Assembly: GCF_021216675.1 (NCBI RefSeq)
Contig: NZ_CP086120.1
Location: 3,904,501-3,968,500 of the forward strand
DNA length: 64,000 bases
Reading direction: 5' to 3'
DNA from: Streptomyces gobiensis
GTDB lineage: Bacteria > Actinomycetota > Actinomycetes > Streptomycetales > Streptomycetaceae
The notes under the pieces were generated by a model. It was not told where the DNA came from. It made no database searches and saw only the letters and a list, made by a program, of their open reading frames with translations. The stretch's first letter is position 1, and each line of letters opens with the position of its first letter. Of the stretch, positions 8,736 through 17,554 are shown in pieces. Both the position numbers and the translations under genes were made by a program.

Positions 8736-9332
8736 ATGACTCGCGTTCTCGAACTGGTCGAAGCCCGGCTGCGCTCAGCTCTCGGCGAGCCCGACGCCCG
8801 GGCCGCGGTGACCTTCGTGGGGACCGACCGGATCGAGGTGCTGCGCTTCGTCGACGCGGATGTGGTCCGCTACGCGACCCTGGGCATGTCCGCGTCCCCC
8901 ATGACCGACCCCACCTCCGCCCTCGCCGACCCCGACCGCGGGCCCCGTGCTGAGCTGGTGCTCTCCCTGCGAGCTGTGCCCCGGGAGGCGGCCGAGACCG
9001 ACAAGGTGCTCCGCCCGCTCGCCGTACTCGCCGCCTCCCCGCAGGTGGAAGGCGTCGTGGTGGCCCCCGGCGCGTCGCTGGATATGGGGGAGCCGCTGTG
9101 GCCGGGGGCGCCCTTCAGCTCCGTACTGGTGGCCGAACCGGGCGGCCTGGTGGCGGACTTGGAACTCGACGCTCCGCTCGACCCGGTGCGTTTCCTCCCG
9201 CTCCTGCCGATGACCCCGAACGAGGCCGCCTGGAAGCGCGTACAGGGCGCGCGGGCACTGGAAGAGCGCTGGCTCACCCAGGGCACGGACCTGCGTGACC
9301 CGAACCGAAGGTCCGTACCCCTGACCGGGTGA
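8736..9332 (+). CDS. Suppressor-of-fused (SUFU) domain protein (198 aa)
   Basis: Small soluble protein that is essentially one SUFU-like domain: a conserved middle (ELVLSLR...LRPLAVLAASPQVEGVVVAPGASLDMGEPLWPG) and PFSSVLVAEPGG...VRFLPLLPMTPNEAAWK toward the end. The bacterial domain is widespread in Streptomyces and often linked to immunity or secreted-protein contexts, but here it is single and chromosomal; its role is unknown. It lies nine bases after the transporter gene and 43 before the DUF6758 gene, suggesting one transcription unit. Confidence 0.8.
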   Translation: MTRVLELVEARLRSALGEPDARAAVTFVGTDRIEVLRFVDADVVRYATLGMSASPMTDPTSALADPDRGPRAELVLSLRAVPREAAETDKVLRPLAVLAASPQVEGVVVAPGASLDMGEPLWPGAPFSSVLVAEPGGLVADLELDAPLDPVRFLPLLPMTPNEAAWKRVQGARALEERWLTQGTDLRDPNRRSVPLTG

Positions 9333-9375
9333 TCGTCCTTGACGCGGGGCCCGCGGGGTAGGACCGTGGTGCCTC

Positions 9376-10014
9376 ATGAGGGGCGAACCCAGTTGCCCGA
9401 AGTGCGGTGGCAGGGTCAGGGCGCCCGGCCTCTTCGCCGATACCTGGCAGTGCGATGTGCATGGCACGGTGTATCCGCTGCAGCCTGTGATCCCGCCCAG
9501 TGTGGAAGCACTCGGCGTCGTGGTGAACCGCACCAAGGTCCCGGTGTGGATGCCATGGCCGCTGCCGGTGGGCTGGCTGTTCACCGGCGTGGTCAGCGCG
9601 GGCGACGACCGCAGCGGTGGCCGGGCCACCGCCGTGGCCTGCTCGGGCCCCGGCCCGCTCGGCGGCCCCGGTGAGCTGCTGCTCGTCGCCGAGGAGCTGG
9701 GCGTGGGCCTCGGCGCCCGGTACGCCGGAATCCCCGGTCCGGACCCCGGGCCCCACATGGTCGTGGACAACCCCCCGCAGGCCAAGGTGCTCGCCGCTGG
9801 CCGCCCCACCCCGCTGTGGCTCGTCGGCGGCAGCCCCGATGACCGCGCCGTCTTCGCGGGCGAGGCCTGTGGGCTGTGGCTGTGGGCCATTGTCTGGCCC
9901 GAGAAGGCCGGGCTGCTGCTGTACGACGAGCTCGTACTCACCGATCTCCGTGAGGCGGGCGCCGAGGTCGAGCTTCTCCCCTGCGGGGCCGTCTCTCCCC
10001 GCATCCTGTCCTGA
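9376..10014 (+). CDS. DUF6758 family protein with N-terminal zinc ribbon (212 aa)
   Basis: Conserved streptomycete protein of unknown function. A zinc-ribbon-like start (CPKCGG then CDVHG, residues about 7-28) is followed by a Trp/Pro-rich globular domain (VWMPWPLPVGWLFTGV; ATAVACSGPGPLGGPGEL; GLWLWAIVWPE). No signal peptide or membrane segment. It probably belongs with the upstream SUFU and EamA genes. A separate promoter for the following PHP gene is likely, since a -10-like TAGACT sits near 10049. Confidence 0.72.
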   Translation: MRGEPSCPKCGGRVRAPGLFADTWQCDVHGTVYPLQPVIPPSVEALGVVVNRTKVPVWMPWPLPVGWLFTGVVSAGDDRSGGRATAVACSGPGPLGGPGELLLVAEELGVGLGARYAGIPGPDPGPHMVVDNPPQAKVLAAGRPTPLWLVGGSPDDRAVFAGEACGLWLWAIVWPEKAGLLLYDELVLTDLREAGAEVELLPCGAVSPRILS

Positions 10015-10092
10015 TGGAGCACGCACAACCGGCGGTCAGACGACGGTTAGACTGAATCGGTCCCACGTCCCTGACCCTATGGAGCTGTGCCT

Positions 10093-10938
10093 GTGCGTAT
10101 CGATCTGCACACCCACTCCACCGCGTCAGACGGTACGGACACCCCCACCGAGCTGGTCCGTAACGCGGCGGCCGCCGGTCTTGACGTAGTCGCGCTGACC
10201 GACCATGACACGGTCGGAGGTCACGCCGAGGCCATCGCGGCGCTGCCCGCCGGGCTCACCCTGGTCACCGGAGCGGAGCTCTCCTGCCGCCTGGAGGGCG
10301 TGAGCCTGCACATGCTGGCCTATCTCTTCAACCCCGATGAACCCGAGCTGGCCCGCGAACGTGAGCTGGTCCGGGACGACCGGCTGCCGCGAGCCCAGGG
10401 CATGGTCGCCAAGCTCCAGGAGCTCGGCGTCCCCATCACCTGGGAGCACGTCGCAGCCATCGCCGGGGACGGTGCGATCGGCCGCCCGCATATCGCCACC
10501 GCCATGGTCGAGGCGGGCGTCATCGAGACCGTCGCGGACGCCTTCACCCCCGAGTGGATCGCGGGCAATGGCCGTGCCTACGTCGAGAAGCACGAGCTGA
10601 ACCCCTTTGACGCCCTCCGTCTCATCAAGGGCGCGGGCGGCGTCGCCGTCTTCGCGCACCCGCTCGCCGCCAAGCGGGGCGAGTGCGTACCGGAGAGCGC
10701 CATCGCCGAGCTGGCCGCCGCCGGACTCGACGGCATCGAGGCCGACCATATGGACCACGACCCGGCCACCCGGACCCGGCTGCATGGCATCGCCGCCAAC
10801 CTGGGCTTGCTGGCCACCGGTTCCAGCGACTACCACGGCAGCCGCAAGACCTGCAGCCTCGGCGAGCACCTCACCGCTCCCGATGTCTACGCCGAGATCG
10901 CCGCCCGCGGATCAGGAGCGGCTCCCATCACCGGCTGA
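10093..10938 (+). CDS. PHP-domain phosphoesterase, TrpH/RNase AM-like (281 aa)
   Basis: Metal-dependent phosphoesterase of the PHP superfamily; close relatives hydrolyse nucleoside 3',5'-bisphosphates or short RNA 5' ends. Metal ligands are visible: H6-x-H8 (DLHTHS), D37-H38-D39 (LTDHD), E in GAELSC, H in GRPHIATAM, H in VFAHPLA, and D/H in SSDYHG near the end. I chose GTG 10093 because GGAG sits eight bases upstream; GTG 10087 would be too close to it. The length is normal for the family. marC follows 62 bases downstream in the same direction. Confidence 0.88.
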   Translation: MRIDLHTHSTASDGTDTPTELVRNAAAAGLDVVALTDHDTVGGHAEAIAALPAGLTLVTGAELSCRLEGVSLHMLAYLFNPDEPELARERELVRDDRLPRAQGMVAKLQELGVPITWEHVAAIAGDGAIGRPHIATAMVEAGVIETVADAFTPEWIAGNGRAYVEKHELNPFDALRLIKGAGGVAVFAHPLAAKRGECVPESAIAELAAAGLDGIEADHMDHDPATRTRLHGIAANLGLLATGSSDYHGSRKTCSLGEHLTAPDVYAEIAARGSGAAPITG

Positions 10939-11000
10939 CTCCTTCCGCTGACCTCTTCCGTTCACCCCCTTCCGCTCATCCTCCTCCGCAAGGCATCACT

Positions 11001-11606
11001 GTGTTCGACGTCGCCGTCTTCGGGTCCCTCTTTGTCACGCTTTTCGTGATCATGGACCCACCGGGTATCACCCCGATATTTCTCGCCCTCACCTCCGGGC
11101 GTCCCACCAAGGTCCAGCGCCGGATGGCCTGGCAGGCCGCGCTGGTCGCCTTCGGTGTCATCACGCTCTTCGGTATCTGCGGCAAGCAGATCCTCGACTA
11201 TCTGCATGTGTCGATGCCCGCGCTGATGATCGCCGGTGGTCTGCTCCTGCTGCTCGTCGCCCTCGATCTGCTCACCGGCAAGGCGGAACAGCCGACACAG
11301 ACCAAGGAGGTCAATGTCGCCCTTGTGCCGCTCGGTATACCACTGCTCGCCGGGCCCGGCGCCATTGTCTCCGTCATCCTCGCGGTACAGCGGTCGGAAG
11401 GCGTCGCCGGTCAGATCTCCGTGTGGGTGGCGATCGCCGCGATCCATCTCGTTCTGTGGCTGACGATGCGGTACTCGCTGCTGATCGTCCGCCTGATCAA
11501 GGAGGGCGGGGTCGTCCTCGTCACCCGTCTCTCCGGCATGCTGCTGTCCGCCATCGCGGTACAGCAGATCGCGAACGGTGTCACCCAGTTCATTCAGGGC
11601 AGCTAG
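11001..11606 (+). CDS. marC: MarC-family membrane protein (201 aa)
   Basis: Integral membrane protein with six predicted helices and the family hallmarks VIMDPPGITPIFLAL near the N-terminus and LVPLGIPLLAGPGAI in the middle. MarC proteins are annotated as NAAT-type transporters but their substrate is unsettled. The GTG start lacks a strong ribosome binding site; no better in-frame start exists close by. The 3' end overlaps the convergent hydrolase gene by 17 bases. Confidence 0.88.
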   Translation: MFDVAVFGSLFVTLFVIMDPPGITPIFLALTSGRPTKVQRRMAWQAALVAFGVITLFGICGKQILDYLHVSMPALMIAGGLLLLLVALDLLTGKAEQPTQTKEVNVALVPLGIPLLAGPGAIVSVILAVQRSEGVAGQISVWVAIAAIHLVLWLTMRYSLLIVRLIKEGGVVLVTRLSGMLLSAIAVQQIANGVTQFIQGS

Positions 11607-12441
11607 CCCAGAATGACGCCAGGGCGGCCGCCGTCTCGAACGGCCGCTCCACATTGGGGGAGTGGGCACCCCCTGCGATCACCGTACGGTGGGCGTGCAG
11701 ACGCTCCGCCATATCGTCCATCAGCGTCACCGGCCAGGCGTAGTCGACCTCGCCGGAAATCACATGCTTCGGCAGTGCTACGGCCGCCAGCTCGGCCACC
11801 CGGTCCGGTTCGCTGATCAGTTGATGACCGGCGGCGGTCAACTGCGCCGGGACATTGGCGAGCCACCGCTGACGGAGGAAGCCCCGGACCTCTGGGGGCG
11901 TGGTCTCATCGGCGGCTTCCGGTGGGTCGAGGTCGCGCATGGCCTGCCATACCGCGGCCATGTCCATCACCGGCAGGGCGCCCAGCAGAAGCTTCACCCG
12001 CTCCTGCTGGGACGGCGATACGGCACCGGGGCCGCTGCTCAGCAGAGTGAGCGAGCGAAAGGGGGTCGCGTCCCGGAGTACGGCGGCGCGGGCGATGAGC
12101 CCGCCGAGTGAGTGCCCCAGAACATGCACGGCGCCGCCGAGCGCGGTGGCCTGGGCGAGTACGTCCTTCGCCAGCTCGGCCTGTGCGTAGGCGCCTTCGT
12201 CCGGTGGGCCGCCGGACTCGTACTGGCCGCGGCCGTCCACGGCTACGACCCGGAAGCCGGCCTGCGCGAGGGGTGAGAGCAGCGCTATGAAGTCCTCTTT
12301 GCTGCCGGTGAAACCGGGGAGCAGCAGGGCGGTGCCCCGCTGTGGCTCGCCGGCCTCGTGGACGGCGAACTCGCCGCGTGCGGTGGGCATTCGGTATGCG
12401 CGGGCGCCCCGCGGTAGGGCTAGGGTCGGCGGCTTGCTCAT
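11590..12441 (-). CDS. Alpha/beta hydrolase (283 aa)
   Basis: Soluble alpha/beta-hydrolase fold enzyme. It has the oxyanion-hole region LLLPGFTGSKEDF, the nucleophile elbow GHSLGG, a likely acid in ISGEVDYAWP and the catalytic His in GGAHSPNVE. Substrate unknown. The start (MSKPPTLALPRG) is the outermost reasonable ATG. The gene tail overlaps marC on the other strand by 17 bases. Its promoter must lie in the 12442-13012 gap, next to the tail of repeat copy 2. Confidence 0.85.
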   Translation of the reverse strand: MSKPPTLALPRGARAYRMPTARGEFAVHEAGEPQRGTALLLPGFTGSKEDFIALLSPLAQAGFRVVAVDGRGQYESGGPPDEGAYAQAELAKDVLAQATALGGAVHVLGHSLGGLIARAAVLRDATPFRSLTLLSSGPGAVSPSQQERVKLLLGALPVMDMAAVWQAMRDLDPPEAADETTPPEVRGFLRQRWLANVPAQLTAAGHQLISEPDRVAELAAVALPKHVISGEVDYAWPVTLMDDMAERLHAHRTVIAGGAHSPNVERPFETAAALASFWASCPE

Positions 12442-12569
12442 GCGGTGACGTTATCGCGGCTGCCCGGCCCGCGGCCCCGCCTTACGCCGCCGGCTTTCCC
12501 GCCGTGTGGCGGGGCACCATACCCAGCGGGCACGCAGGCCAGCCCCGTTGCCGGGCCCCGCCCGCGCAA

Positions 12570-12897
12570 CCACCCCGCTCCCGGGCGCCGTGGGTGGGTA
12601 TCCCCGGGGCTTCGCCCTTCCCCAGTTCCCGGCGCCCCTTCCCGGTTGTGCCGGTGTGCGGCTGCGCCGCGTGGCGGGGCTTCGCCCGGCTGCGGGGTGC
12701 TGTGGGTGGGGTTTCCCCGTATCCCGCCCCTTCCCGGAAACCGGGGCTTCGCCCCGGGGCCCCGGGGCGGCCGGGGTGCGGGACGCCGGTGTTGTGCCCA
12801 CCCACAGCCCCTCGCGGGGCTGCGAGTGCCCACAACACCTCGGGGGTCTGGGGGCGGAGCCCCCCAGTTCTGGGAAGGGGCTGGGTTAGGGGACTCC
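12570..12897 (-). repeat. Long intergenic repeat element, copy 2, with extra tail unit
   Basis: Inverted relative to copy 1. The core is 12707-12897, bounded by CCCGCCCCTTCCCGGAAAC near 12723 and AGTTCTGGGAAGGGGCTGGG near 12866. The 46-bp palindrome (12791-12836) is identical to copies 1, 3 and 4. A roughly 90-100 bp tail unit beginning GCCCCTTCCCGG and ending at the core repeats once more toward 12570. On the minus strand the element follows the helicase stop by about 115 bases. A 12-bp direct repeat GAGGGCGCCGTT lies at 12980 and 13000, next to the helicase stop. No gene is visible in 12442-13012. Confidence 0.8.
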
Positions 12898-13012
12898 CTC
12901 AGGCGCTGGGGGCACCTCCCAGCCCGCCAGGGCTAGGGGGAGGCCGAAGCTTGTGAGGCCCCCTAGGGCCGAACAATGCGAGGGCGCCGTTAAAGAGGGG
13001 AGGGCGCCGTTC

Positions 13013-14542
13013 TCAGGCCTCGGGCTGCTGGCGGGTGGCGGCGGCGCCGGAGCGGGTGCGGCGGCGACGGCGCGGCTTGCGGGCAGGCTCCTCACCGGTC
13101 GCCGCAGCCTCCGGCTGCGGCGGCTGGGGGGAGCCGTCCAGGGCCGCCCCGCCGCGGGTGCGGCGACGCTGACGCGGGGGACGGACGCGCTGCGGACGCT
13201 CCTCGGCCGGCTTGGCCTTCCGGCGGCCCGGCTCACCGAGGTCTTCGACCTCCTCCGCCGCGAGCCCGGCCCGTGTCCGCTCCGTGCGCGGCAGGACACC
13301 CTTGACGCCCTCGGGGATGCCCAGCGCCTCATAGAGGTGAGCAGACGTGGAGTACGTCTCCTCCGGGTCGGGGAACGAGAGGTCCAGCGCCTTGTTGATC
13401 AGCTGCCAGCGTGGGATGTCGTCCCAGTCGACGAGCGTGACGGCCGTACCCGAAGCACCTGCCCGGCCGGTACGGCCGATGCGGTGCAGATAGGTTTTCT
13501 CGTCCTCGGGGGTCTGGTAGTTGATGACGTGCGTGACGCCTTCCACATCGATGCCGCGAGCGGCGACATCGGTGCAGACCAGCACATCGACCTTGCCGTT
13601 GCGGAAGGCGCGCAGCGCCTGCTCTCGCGCGCCCTGGCCCAGGTCGCCGTGGACGGCACCCGCGGCGAAGCCACGGCGGGTCAGCTGCTCGGCGATATCG
13701 GCCGTGGTCCGCTTGGTGCGGCAGAAGACCATCGCCAGCCCGCGGCCCTCGGCCTGCAGGATGCGGGAGACCATCTCCGGCTTGTCCATGGAGTGGGCAC
13801 GGAACACATGCTGGGCGGTGTTGGCCACGGTCTGGCCCGCGTCATCCGGCGCGGTGGCGCGGATGTGCGTCGGCTGCGACATGTACCGCCGCGCGAGCGA
13901 GATGACCTGGCCCGGCATGGTCGCCGAGAAGAGCATGGTCTGGCGCTTGGCCGGCAGCAGCTGGAGGATCTTCTCGACATCGGGCAGGAAGCCGAGGTCG
14001 AGCATCTCATCGGCCTCGTCCAGGACGAGCACCTTGATCTGCGAGAGGTTCAGCTTCTTCTGGCCTGCCAGGTCGAGCAGTCGGCCGGGGGTGCCGACAA
14101 CGACATCGACGCCCTTGCGCAGGGCGTCGACCTGAGGTTCGTACGCGCGGCCGCCGTAGATGGACAGTACGCGGACATTGCGGACCTTGCCGGCGGTCAG
14201 CAGGTCATTGCTCACCTGCTGGCACAGCTCACGGGTGGGGACGACCACGAGTGCCTGCGGGGCGTCGGTCAGCTCTTCGGGCTTGGCCCGGCCGGACTCG
14301 ACATCCGCGGGGACGGTGACGGACTCCAGGATGGGCAGACCGAAACCCAGCGTCTTGCCGGTGCCGGTCTTGGCCTGGCCGATGACATCCGCGCCCGTGA
14401 GGGCGACGGGGAGGGTCATCTCCTGGATGGGGAAGGCGGTAGTGATGCCGACGGCCTCAAGGGCCTCGGCTGTCTCGGGAAGGATCCCAAGCTCTCGAAA
14501 CGTAGTGGACAGGATGCTTGCCTCTTCTGTGAGACGCGACAC
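13013..14542 (-). CDS. DEAD-box ATP-dependent RNA helicase (509 aa)
   Basis: RNA-remodelling helicase. In order: Q motif (FPIQ, 37-40), Walker A AKTGTGKT (57-64), PTRELCQQ, DEAD (175-178), SAT (206-208), and the C-terminal HRIGRTGRAG. A basic, low-complexity tail rich in Arg and Pro (about residues 420-509) resembles cold-shock helicases of the RhlE/DeaD group and should bind RNA. The GTG start gives MSRLTEEASILSTTFREL; a shorter start is possible. The 318-base upstream gap suggests a long leader, common for cold-inducible helicases. The mycobacterial homologue (rhlE, Rv3211) sits at the same syntenic position. Confidence 0.93.
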   Translation of the reverse strand: MSRLTEEASILSTTFRELGILPETAEALEAVGITTAFPIQEMTLPVALTGADVIGQAKTGTGKTLGFGLPILESVTVPADVESGRAKPEELTDAPQALVVVPTRELCQQVSNDLLTAGKVRNVRVLSIYGGRAYEPQVDALRKGVDVVVGTPGRLLDLAGQKKLNLSQIKVLVLDEADEMLDLGFLPDVEKILQLLPAKRQTMLFSATMPGQVISLARRYMSQPTHIRATAPDDAGQTVANTAQHVFRAHSMDKPEMVSRILQAEGRGLAMVFCRTKRTTADIAEQLTRRGFAAGAVHGDLGQGAREQALRAFRNGKVDVLVCTDVAARGIDVEGVTHVINYQTPEDEKTYLHRIGRTGRAGASGTAVTLVDWDDIPRWQLINKALDLSFPDPEETYSTSAHLYEALGIPEGVKGVLPRTERTRAGLAAEEVEDLGEPGRRKAKPAEERPQRVRPPRQRRRTRGGAALDGSPQPPQPEAAATGEEPARKPRRRRRTRSGAAATRQQPEA

Positions 14543-14861
14543 AAGGCGGCGAGGCGGGTCGTACCGCGCCTGCGTGTCATACGTGGCGCGGGACCACTAG
14601 CTCTCGCTCAAGCGCTCATACCGCGCGAGCGGTCCCTCACATCTAGGGAGGGCGGTCTGGTCGGAGCCGATCGTGCCACCGACCGGGCATCCGCATACGA
14701 GAACCCGTCGACGCTCGGCGGGCCTATATCACTGTACCCCGGATCCGTGCATGTGTACCGGGGCAATTGTTCTGTACGAGTTCGCCCGGGCGGTGGCCAC
14801 GGGCGCGTCAGCGCCAGCCTGGGGGCTTCCGTAGCAGGTCGGGCGGGCTATTGTGCGCAGC
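14543..14861. other. Divergent intergenic region (helicase / ferritin-like)
   Basis: No gene is visible. For the ferritin-like gene, TATTGT (14849-14854) lies just before the ATG at 14862 with no ribosome binding site, so its mRNA may be leaderless. A CCCCGG...CCGGGG inverted pair (about 14736-14763) lies in the presumed helicase leader. Confidence 0.35.
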
Positions 14862-15611
14862 ATGGAGACGCCTGACACGCCTGATACACCTGACGAGACC
14901 GCAGCGGATACCCACACGGGGATCGCCGCCCAGAACTGGAGGGAGGCATCCGCCGACCCACGGTACCGGGCGGCGGTCGTGGATCTGCTGGGTGCGTTGG
15001 CCTATGGCGAGCTCGCTGCCTTCGAGCGGCTCGCGGAGGACGCCAAGCTGGCGCCGACGCTCGCGGACAAGGGAAAGCTGGCGGCGATGGCCTCCGCCGA
15101 GTTCCACCACTTCGACGCCTTGCGGAAGCGGCTGACGGAGATCGAGGTCGATCCGGCGGAGGCGATGCAGCCGTTCGTGGCGTCGCTGGACGAGTTCCAC
15201 CGGCAGACCGCACCCTCGGACTGGCTGGAGGGTCTGATCAAGGCCTATGTGGGCGACTCGATCGCCTCGGACTTCTACCGCGAGGTGGCGGCCCGGCTGG
15301 ACTCCGACACCCGCGCGCTGGTGCTGGGGGTGCTCGATGACACCGGGCACTCCAGCTTCGCCGTGGAGCGGGTACGTGCGGCGATCGAGGCCGACCCACG
15401 GGTCGGCGGGCGGCTCGCACTGTGGGCGCGACGGCTGATGGGTGAGGCCCTGTCGCAGGCCCAGCGGGTCGTCGCCGACCGGGACGCGCTCTCCACCATG
15501 CTCGTGGGCGGGGTGGCGGACGGCTTCGATCTCGCGGAGGTCGGCAAGATGTTCTCCCGTATCACCGAGGCCCACACCAAGCGGATGGCCGCGCTGGGCC
15601 TGGCAGCCTAG
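14862..15611 (+). CDS. Ferritin-like fold protein, MiaE-like hydrolase family (249 aa)
   Basis: Four-helix-bundle protein with spaced acidic/His residues typical of ferritin-like di-iron proteins: GELAAFERL, AEFHHFDAL, DSIASDFYREV and DDTGHSSFAVE. Related proteins include MiaE-type tRNA hydroxylases, but the substrate of this actinobacterial group is unknown. ATG 14862 is preferred (METPDTPDTPDE, an acidic lead). It diverges from the helicase gene and converges on a small membrane-protein gene. A homologue occupies the same place beside rhlE in mycobacteria (Rv3210c), supporting a core function. Confidence 0.75.
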   Translation: METPDTPDTPDETAADTHTGIAAQNWREASADPRYRAAVVDLLGALAYGELAAFERLAEDAKLAPTLADKGKLAAMASAEFHHFDALRKRLTEIEVDPAEAMQPFVASLDEFHRQTAPSDWLEGLIKAYVGDSIASDFYREVAARLDSDTRALVLGVLDDTGHSSFAVERVRAAIEADPRVGGRLALWARRLMGEALSQAQRVVADRDALSTMLVGGVADGFDLAEVGKMFSRITEAHTKRMAALGLAA

Positions 15612-15618
15612 GCCGGCG

Positions 15619-15888
15619 TCAGCGGCTGGCCGGGGCGATCCGGGGCTTGGCGTCGAGCAGCAGCGAGACCAGGGCCGCCGCGACGCCCACGGCCAGCAGC
15701 ATGGTCGTCAGCAGATGACCGGGGCCCAGCACGGCCCGAGTGATCAGCCCGCCGAACACGGCCGCGACCGGGCCGGTGGCCAGCACCAGCCGACGGTTCG
15801 GGAACCGGTCAGGCAGCCAGCGCAGCGCGGCGCAGGCGATGGCGAGTCCGAGGACCGCGGAACCGAGCGCTTCCCCGAGCATGGGCAC
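15619..15888 (-). CDS. Small membrane protein (89 aa)
   Basis: Three hydrophobic segments (LGSAVLGLAIACAALRWL; LVLATGPVAAVFGGLITRAV; LLTTMLLAVGVAAALVSLLL) and a short basic tail make this a small polytopic membrane protein of unknown function. The start may be MPMLGEAL at 15888 or the second Met. It is transcribed toward the ferritin-like gene, eight bases from its stop, and lies downstream of the DUF3107 terminator, so it needs its own promoter. Confidence 0.6.
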   Translation of the reverse strand: MPMLGEALGSAVLGLAIACAALRWLPDRFPNRRLVLATGPVAAVFGGLITRAVLGPGHLLTTMLLAVGVAAALVSLLLDAKPRIAPASR

Positions 15889-15956
15889 CTCCGAGCCTCC
15901 ACCAACCCCTTGGGCAAATCGGACTTCCCGGTCCTACCCCGGAGACCCGGCGCGCG

Positions 15957-15995
15957 AAACGGCGGCCGGGAGGATTCATCTCCCGGCCGCCGTTT
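15957..15995 (-). terminator. Perfect 16-bp stem terminator after DUF3107
   Basis: AAACGGCGGCCGGGAG (15957-15972) pairs perfectly with 15980-15995 around a 7-base loop. The arms end in AAA/TTT, so on the minus strand the stem is followed by T residues. It lies 28 bases after the DUF3107 stop and looks like a factor-independent terminator, usable in either direction. Confidence 0.85.
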
Positions 15996-16022
15996 ATGGC
16001 CTGAACGGTGGTGTGGTGTGCC

Positions 16023-16250
16023 TCAGACCGCGCCAAATCCCACCTTGTGTGCTGACGTCTCACCGATGTCGACGTACGCCAGCCGGTCGGTCGGCACCAG
16101 GACCTTGCGGCCGCGTTCGTCCACCAGGCTGAGCAGGCCTGTCTTGCCGGTCAGCGCCTCAGTCACGGTGCGCTCGATCTCTTCGGCAGTCTGCTTGCTC
16201 TCCAAAGAGAGCTCGCGGGGTGCGTGCTGCACGCCGATCTTGACCTCCAC
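16023..16250 (-). CDS. DUF3107 family small protein (75 aa)
   Basis: Short, highly conserved actinobacterial protein (MEVKIGVQHAPRELSLES...GLLSLVDERGRKVLVPTDRLAYVDIG). It matches DUF3107, whose mycobacterial member (TB9.4, Rv3208A) is also next to a TetR gene. Function unknown; probably a small beta-rich cytoplasmic protein. The GTG start at 16250 is chosen because GGAGGGA lies about ten bases upstream and the family starts here; the longer upstream reading frame is spurious. Confidence 0.88.
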   Translation of the reverse strand: MEVKIGVQHAPRELSLESKQTAEEIERTVTEALTGKTGLLSLVDERGRKVLVPTDRLAYVDIGETSAHKVGFGAV

Positions 16251-16414
16251 GGCTATGTCCCTCCGACGGTCAGTGCGGTGCGCGGCCAACCGCGCGGTAC
16301 GACCACACATTAGCCCGCTCTGCGGACGGGTAGCCGCGCGTATCGCCACGCCGGGAGCGAACAGAGCCCCACCCATGGCCAGCGGGGGCCAGCGGGGTCG
16401 GCAGGCAGGCCGGG

Positions 16415-17041
16415 TTACTCGTGCAGGGGGAACCCGGCGATACCGCGCCAGGCCAGCGATGAGATCAGCTTCGCGGCCGCGTCCCGGGGGATCCGCTGGC
16501 CGGCGCCGAGCCAGAAGCGCGCGGTGATCTGGGCCAGACCGCACAGACCGACCGCGAGCAGCATCGCCTCGTCCTCGGGCAGCCGCGTATCCTCGGCGAT
16601 CACCTCGCTGACCGCCTCCGCACAGTCCAGGCTGACCTTGTCGACGCGCTCGCGCACGGCGGGCTCATTGGTCAGATCGGATTCGAAGACGAGCCGGAAG
16701 GCGCCGCCCTCATCCTCGACATAGGCGAAGTACGCGTCCATCGTCGCCGCGACCCGCTGCTTGTTGTCGGTGGTTGAGGCGAGTGCCGCCCGCACCGCCT
16801 GCAGCAGCGCGTCACAGTGCTGGTCGAGCAGCGCCATATAGAGGTCGAGCTTGCCGGGGAAGTGCTGGTAGAGGACCGGCTTGCTGACGCCCGCACGGTC
16901 GGCGATATCGTCCATCGCCGCCGCGTGGTAGCCCTGCGCCACAAAGACTTCCTGCGCGGCTCCGAGCAACTGGTTGCGTCGTGCCCGGCGTGGCAGGCGC
17001 GTGCCTCGTGGGCGCGCCTCGGTCTGCTCGATGGCTGTCAC
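16415..17041 (-). CDS. TetR-family transcriptional regulator (208 aa)
   Basis: An N-terminal helix-turn-helix (QLLGAAQEVFVAQGYHAAAMDDIADRAGVSKPVLYQHFPGK) is followed by an all-helical ligand domain. The leader is basic (RGTRLPRRARR). The GTG start at 17041 has GGGAGG five to six bases upstream; the longer frame to 17089 lacks one. It resembles the regulator found beside DUF3107 and DUF3152 in mycobacteria (Rv3208). Its targets are unknown; the inverted repeat at 17077-17130 could be its own operator. Confidence 0.88.
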   Translation of the reverse strand: MTAIEQTEARPRGTRLPRRARRNQLLGAAQEVFVAQGYHAAAMDDIADRAGVSKPVLYQHFPGKLDLYMALLDQHCDALLQAVRAALASTTDNKQRVAATMDAYFAYVEDEGGAFRLVFESDLTNEPAVRERVDKVSLDCAEAVSEVIAEDTRLPEDEAMLLAVGLCGLAQITARFWLGAGQRIPRDAAAKLISSLAWRGIAGFPLHE

Positions 17042-17076
17042 GCCGCCTCCCTGAATCGTTCCGCACGCGGTCTGCG

Positions 17077-17130
17077 CTGCGCCCGCCATCGTACTTTTGG
17101 GTAACTCACTTGTGCGCTGTGCGGGCGCAG
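17077..17130. promoter_or_regulatory. 10-bp inverted repeat upstream of tetR gene
   Basis: CTGCGCCCGC (17077-17086) and GCGGGCGCAG (17121-17130) are perfect complements 34 bases apart, 36 bases ahead of the TetR start and just past the end of the 17163 gene. It is either an operator pair or the terminator hairpin of the upstream gene; TTTTT follows on the plus strand only. Confidence 0.4.
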
Positions 17131-17162
17131 TTTTTCATCCTTTGGACACCAGCCCGGGTGAT

Positions 17163-17402
17163 TTAACGGTATTCATCCTCATTGGTCTCCACAATTCGTG
17201 TCTGTTCGACAACATCCGCCGGGTTCGCGGAGTCCAGCTCGTTACCCTTCACCTCCGCGTCGCGCTCGGGCACCACATCGGCGTGCTGCTCGGCGGCGTC
17301 GGCTTCGGGTGCCTCGGGGTCGGCTACGGGAGCCTCGTCTTCTTCAAGGACTTCTTCAAGGACTTTTTCAAAGGTTTCCGGGTCAGTGGGATCTACTGGC
17401 AT
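17163..17402 (-). CDS. Small acidic hypothetical protein (79 aa)
   Basis: Strongly acidic, probably disordered protein (ETFEKVLEEVLEEDEAPVADPE...VVEQTRIVETNEDEYR) with no recognised domain. The ATG at 17402 is well supported by GGGAG about six bases upstream; codons further upstream in the same frame are very Arg-rich and look non-coding. It lies between the TetR gene and a divergent hydrolase gene. Similar short acidic proteins occur at this place in other streptomycetes as far as I recall, but no function is known. Confidence 0.62.
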   Translation of the reverse strand: MPVDPTDPETFEKVLEEVLEEDEAPVADPEAPEADAAEQHADVVPERDAEVKGNELDSANPADVVEQTRIVETNEDEYR

Positions 17403-17554
17403 GATGGCTCCCTTTCCCAGGTGACCGCCCCCTAGTCCTGGCGGTCTGCGGACCCTTCTCACCGCCGAGCCTATGGGGGATCGCCGCGACCCGCGAGGTG
17501 GCTTGTGACGGCGAACACACGAGCGCCAGCGTGATCGACTTGTAACATCGGTCC

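Noticed and set aside
12953..14875. 640-codon open frame opposite the DEAD-box helicase
   Set aside because: Antisense to a complete helicase with all motifs; composition typical of a shadow frame.
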